Assembly (NCBI RefSeq): GCF_002262875.1
Contig: NZ_NKYE01000002.1
Location: forward strand, 434,001-498,000
From: Amycolatopsis antarctica
Lineage (GTDB): Bacteria; Actinomycetota; Actinomycetes; Mycobacteriales; Pseudonocardiaceae
Length of the DNA stretch: 64,000 nucleotides
Direction of reading: 5' to 3'
Part shown: piece after piece, positions 62,955 to 64,000 of the stretch
Layout: each line of letters opens with the position of its first letter
Numbering within the stretch: the stretch's first letter is position 1
Position numbers and translations under genes: made by a program
The notes under the pieces: model-generated
The model's input: the letters and a program-made list of their open reading frames with translations, nothing else
Told to the model about the DNA's origin: nothing
Database searches by the model: none

Positions 62955-63129
62955 GCCCGATCGTGCTGAGCCCGATCGTGCTGAGCCCGATGGTGGTGGG
63001 CCCGATGGTGGTGGGCCCGATGGTGGTGGGCCCGATGGTGGTGGGCCCGATGGTGGTGGGCCCGATGGTGGTGGGCCCGATGGTGGTGGGCCCGATGGTG
63101 GTGGGCCCGATGGTGGTGGGCCCGTGGTG
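62951..63129. repeat. 15-bp tandem repeat (VNTR), eleven units plus a partial
   Basis: Three units of CTGAGCCCGATSGTG (62951-62995) are followed by eight identical units GTGGGCCCGATGGTG (62996-63115) and a partial last one (63116-63129). The first three units each contain an in-frame TGA for the DUF3710 gene. The array lies between the DUF3710 stop and the convergent hydrolase stop at 63140. Confidence 0.92.
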
Positions 63130-63139
63130 GCCGGGCCGG

Positions 63140-63871
63140 TCAGCGGATCCCGGCCACCCCGGAACGGGCGCGCAGCCAGGCGAGCACGGTGGCCCGGCCG
63201 AGAGACTCCCGGTCCGCGCCGAGTGTGGACAGCGTCGTCTCGACGACGCTGGCGCGCGGTAGCGCCGCCGCCCACCGCCACGCGACGTCGGCCGGATGCA
63301 CGGGGTCGTCCACACAGGTCGCGATTCCGGTCGGCGCCGGGAGCGTTGCGAGCGCGTCCAGGTCCGGCCCGGGATGCCGGCCCGCCGCGCGCAGCCCGGC
63401 GGCGAGTCCCGCACCGTGACGGCGCCAGGCCCGGTCCAGTTCGGTCGCCAGCCAGCCCGGCACGCCCTCGGTGCAGCGGGCCAGCGCGGCGTCCAGGCCG
63501 TGCCGGTCGACCAGTTCGGCGCAGTGCCGGGCGGCGTGAGACGCCGGGGCGTCCCCGGGGGGCCCGTTCCAGGCGGGCATCGCCAGCAGCAGACCCGCGC
63601 AGGCGGCCGGGTTGCGCGTGGCCCACTCCGCGGCGAGATGCGCCCCGAAGGAGATTCCGCCGACCACGATCGGCATCCCCGCATCCTCCGCTGCCCGGTC
63701 GAGAACCGCGAGGTATCCGCAGGCCAGAGCGTCCCCGACGGGGGGAGTCGGGGTGTGCGGGGTGAGGCCGACCGACGCCAGCGGCCCGGCGAAGACCGAG
63801 CGCACGAACACCTCGTCCGATCCGGTTCCAGGCAGCAGCACGACGGGGGAGGCGGGCATCACGGAGGTCAC
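63140..63871 (-). CDS. alpha/beta hydrolase (Rv2695-like)
   Basis: 243 residues from GTG 63871. VVLLPGTGSDE is the oxyanion region, GGISFGAHLAAEWA the nucleophile elbow and GIATCVDDPVHPADVAW carries the acidic residue and His. In mycobacteria a hydrolase of this kind also follows dut and the DUF3710 gene on the opposite strand. Substrate unknown. Confidence 0.86.
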   Translation of the reverse strand: MTSVMPASPVVLLPGTGSDEVFVRSVFAGPLASVGLTPHTPTPPVGDALACGYLAVLDRAAEDAGMPIVVGGISFGAHLAAEWATRNPAACAGLLLAMPAWNGPPGDAPASHAARHCAELVDRHGLDAALARCTEGVPGWLATELDRAWRRHGAGLAAGLRAAGRHPGPDLDALATLPAPTGIATCVDDPVHPADVAWRWAAALPRASVVETTLSTLGADRESLGRATVLAWLRARSGVAGIR

Positions 63872-63978
63872 GTCAGAAGATCCTGGCGCATTCGGGTTCG
63901 GCGCGCCGTGATAGAGCTACGCTGAACACCGCACGGGCCGTTCGTCGGGGGCGGCCCCGAAGCACAGGAGCACCGCAT

Positions 63979-64000
63979 ATGCCCGCCAAGGACGGCGGCT
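63979..64000 (+). CDS. first codons of the next gene, probably an OB-fold nucleic-acid-binding protein
   Basis: ATG 63979 with AGGAG at 63965-63969, then Pro-Ala-Lys-Asp-Gly-Gly. The gene is cut by the right edge. The OB-fold assignment rests on synteny (the mycobacterial gene after the Rv2695-type hydrolase) and on a similar start; the visible seven codons alone do not show it. Confidence 0.45.

Noticed and set aside
62951..63684. Minus-strand open frame reading Gly-Pro-Thr-Thr-Ile repeats
   Set aside because: It arises from the 15-bp repeat and runs in the wrong frame through the alpha/beta hydrolase gene, which has the better codon use and motifs.

Overview
The window reads as chromosomal DNA of a high-GC actinomycete, most likely a member of the Pseudonocardiaceae. 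Pointers are strong G/C third positions, many GTG starts, a principal-sigma region (sigA, ppgK, suhB, cei, DUF4193, DUF3093, dut, DUF3710, hydrolase) in the same gene order as mycobacteria, a complete conservon (cvnABCD), a fused isobutyryl-CoA mutase and F420-type oxidoreductases. No rRNA, tRNA, phage, transposase or CRISPR locus was recognised.

Layout. 0-4.2 kb: the end of an alpha-methylacyl-CoA racemase, a 55-residue membrane protein, a lytic transglycosylase and small membrane proteins. 4.2-8.7 kb (minus strand): a compact operon reading DUF485 protein, sodium/solute symporter, ornithine-type decarboxylase, SpeD, SpeE, which is a polyamine route with a linked transporter. 8.7-9.8 kb: a gene-free, A/T-richer stretch. 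9.8-15.3 kb: cvnABCD, a membrane histidine-kinase-like sensor with roadblock, DUF742 and GTPase partners; the sensor has a duplicated C-terminal module. 15.4-18.7 kb: icmF. 18.7-19.0 kb: inverted arrays of a 22-bp repeat. 19-27.5 kb: two F420-type oxidoreductases, hydrolases, a hydratase, an acetyltransferase, a decayed PPOX gene, a transglutaminase-like protein, a lipoprotein and an SRPBCC protein. 27.5-34.5 kb: class I fumarase, SigB with an ECF-type promoter, D-aminoacyl-tRNA deacylase with a methyltransferase, an M20 amidohydrolase and a DUF3099 protein.

34.9-41.1 kb is the most unusual part. A translationally coupled set encodes a GNAT-type protein, a LuxE-type acyl-protein synthetase and an 853-residue protein joining a LuxC-type acyl reductase to a PaaK-like adenylating domain. 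It faces a separate PaaK-like gene across a strong hairpin. This resembles the aldehyde-making half of bacterial bioluminescence without luciferase, so it probably reduces an activated carboxylic acid to an aldehyde for another purpose.

41.2-54.2 kb: pseudouridine catabolism (psuG, psuK), Spo0M, DUF3039, a YihY-type membrane protein, a DEAD/DEAH helicase, a small zinc protein, an EamA exporter, a secreted GH43-like protein, a divergent AraC/NmrA pair, an intact PPOX protein and an APC permease. 54.2-64 kb: a two-component system and then the sigA-dut housekeeping block, ending in a 15-bp tandem repeat, an alpha/beta hydrolase and the first codons of another gene.

Across the window an exact dyad, GTCCA-N3-TGGAC, occurs eight times, far above chance, both inside and between genes.
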